Positions 63,590 to 64,000 of a stretch of 64,000 nucleotides of DNA are shown here, in pieces (within the stretch, counting starts at the first letter, position 1; the number at the start of each line of letters is the position of its first letter). Source of the DNA: Pedobacter sp. BS3 (lineage in GTDB: Bacteria; Bacteroidota; Bacteroidia; Sphingobacteriales; Sphingobacteriaceae). The stretch is taken from positions 124,001 to 188,000 of the forward strand of contig NZ_VTRT01000006.1 in assembly GCF_008274585.1 (NCBI RefSeq), given 5' to 3'. A program made the translations under genes and the position numbers. The notes under the pieces were generated by a model. That model saw only the letters and a program-made list of their open reading frames with translations. It had not been told where the DNA came from and did not search any database.

Positions 63590-64000
63590 CGTATTGAGAG
63601 ACGTGTGTTAACAGAGGTAAAGATATTCTGATAGATCAGGCGTCTGCAATACCGGGAAATACGTAGATGATGTATTTAGATAAAAGATATTAGATGAAAT
63701 CAGCTTTACTGCCCTGAATGAGAAAAGAGTGGATTTTCACTTTGCTGGTAGCTAAACCTCACGGGGTTTCTGAAACTTGTCAGGCTTGCAAGTTTAACAG
63801 CACTGTCCTGACTTAGCTAAACCCGGTTGCAGCGAATACCGGCCTTGTGGCTAATGCCCTGCGAGGTATCGGGGCGGGCCTGTGCAGTATAAGCGGAAGA
63901 CGGGACTATCCTGTGCTGATGCAATACTGTCTTTGCTTTTCAAACTAAAAAACAATCAGTAAAAAGACATTGTAAAATAAATCGCAAACTGTATTGTGAT
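63590..64000. other. Spacer at window end, upstream of the TPR-CHAT gene
   Basis: No convincing gene. Contains a short heptamer stretch (ATTTAGA TAAAAGA TATTAGA near 63672-63695) and GC-richer text from 63760 (CTCACGGGGTTTCTGAAACT, CTTGTCAGGCTTGCAAG) of unknown origin. It probably holds the promoter for the TPR-CHAT gene, but no clear TAnnTTTG was identified. Confidence 0.4.

Noticed and set aside
1-64000. Transposase, phage, tRNA or rRNA genes
   Set aside because: I looked for transposase motifs, integrase, tRNA cloverleaf ends and rRNA text and saw none; the repeats are all non-coding.

Overview
This window looks like chromosomal DNA of a Bacteroidota member, most likely a Sphingobacteriaceae genus such as Mucilaginibacter or Pedobacter. 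The family call is an inference from gene content: a SusC-type receptor beside a FecR anti-sigma factor, GldKLMN of the type IX secretion/gliding machinery, LytTR-type two-component pairs, DUF4271, DUF5686 and OMP_b-brl_3 proteins, and several promoters of the Bacteroidota form TTTG-N17-19-TAnnTTTG. I found no rRNA, tRNA, phage gene, transposase or CRISPR array.

Layout. 1-2.6 kb: cut-off SusC-like receptor and an anti-sigma factor with no sigma gene beside it (minus). 2.9-5.1 kb: an extended SDR and an unusual SerB phosphatase fused to remnants of SerA. 5.3-12.4 kb: a membrane histidine kinase, then an overlapping LytS-LytR-secreted protein-outer membrane barrel unit. 13-18.5 kb: PP2C phosphatase, RNase HII, a GT4 glycosyltransferase, gcvT and comB. 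19-22.2 kb: cysH, cysD, cysN for assimilatory sulfate reduction. 22.4-31.8 kb: DUF763, gcvP, DUF6157, YceH, a BamA/TamA-like protein, DUF4271 and hemD. 32-36.6 kb: gldK-gldL-gldM-gldN. 36.8-40.1 kb (minus): small membrane protein, higBA, then pheS-lipoprotein-tetR. 40.3-47.7 kb: PAS kinase, DUF5686 barrel, DUF2683 protein, a second LytS/LytR pair and a LiaF-like protein. 47.9-52.7 kb: D-lactate dehydrogenase, a CrtI-like oxidoreductase, a UspA-like protein and Kdo transferase. 52.9-58 kb: five sugar-nucleotide/capsule genes (ugd, UXS, galE, rfbB, CpsB/CapC-type phosphatase). 58.2-63.6 kb (minus): three exported proteins headed by a TPR-CHAT peptidase.

The genes are mostly housekeeping and envelope functions. 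The intergenic DNA is the unusual part. At least a dozen spacers are degenerate arrays with a strict 7-bp period, some running for dozens of consecutive heptamers. Similar tracts also lie in frame inside kdtA, in the signal-peptide region of a TonB-type receptor and at the 3' end of a DUF2683 gene. Other spacers carry dispersed palindromic families: a ~140-bp four-hairpin element (two near-identical inverted copies plus one truncated copy), a GTG-TCYY-CAC hairpin family whose stems vary but stay complementary, a GGGAGGG-type element that also touches pheS, and an AGAGCCTGT inverted-repeat element. Two outer-membrane genes have had their 3' ends, stop codon included, duplicated downstream. This layered repeat ecology is my leading candidate for something undescribed.

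All calls rest on reading the sequence and remembered family motifs; no database search was run.
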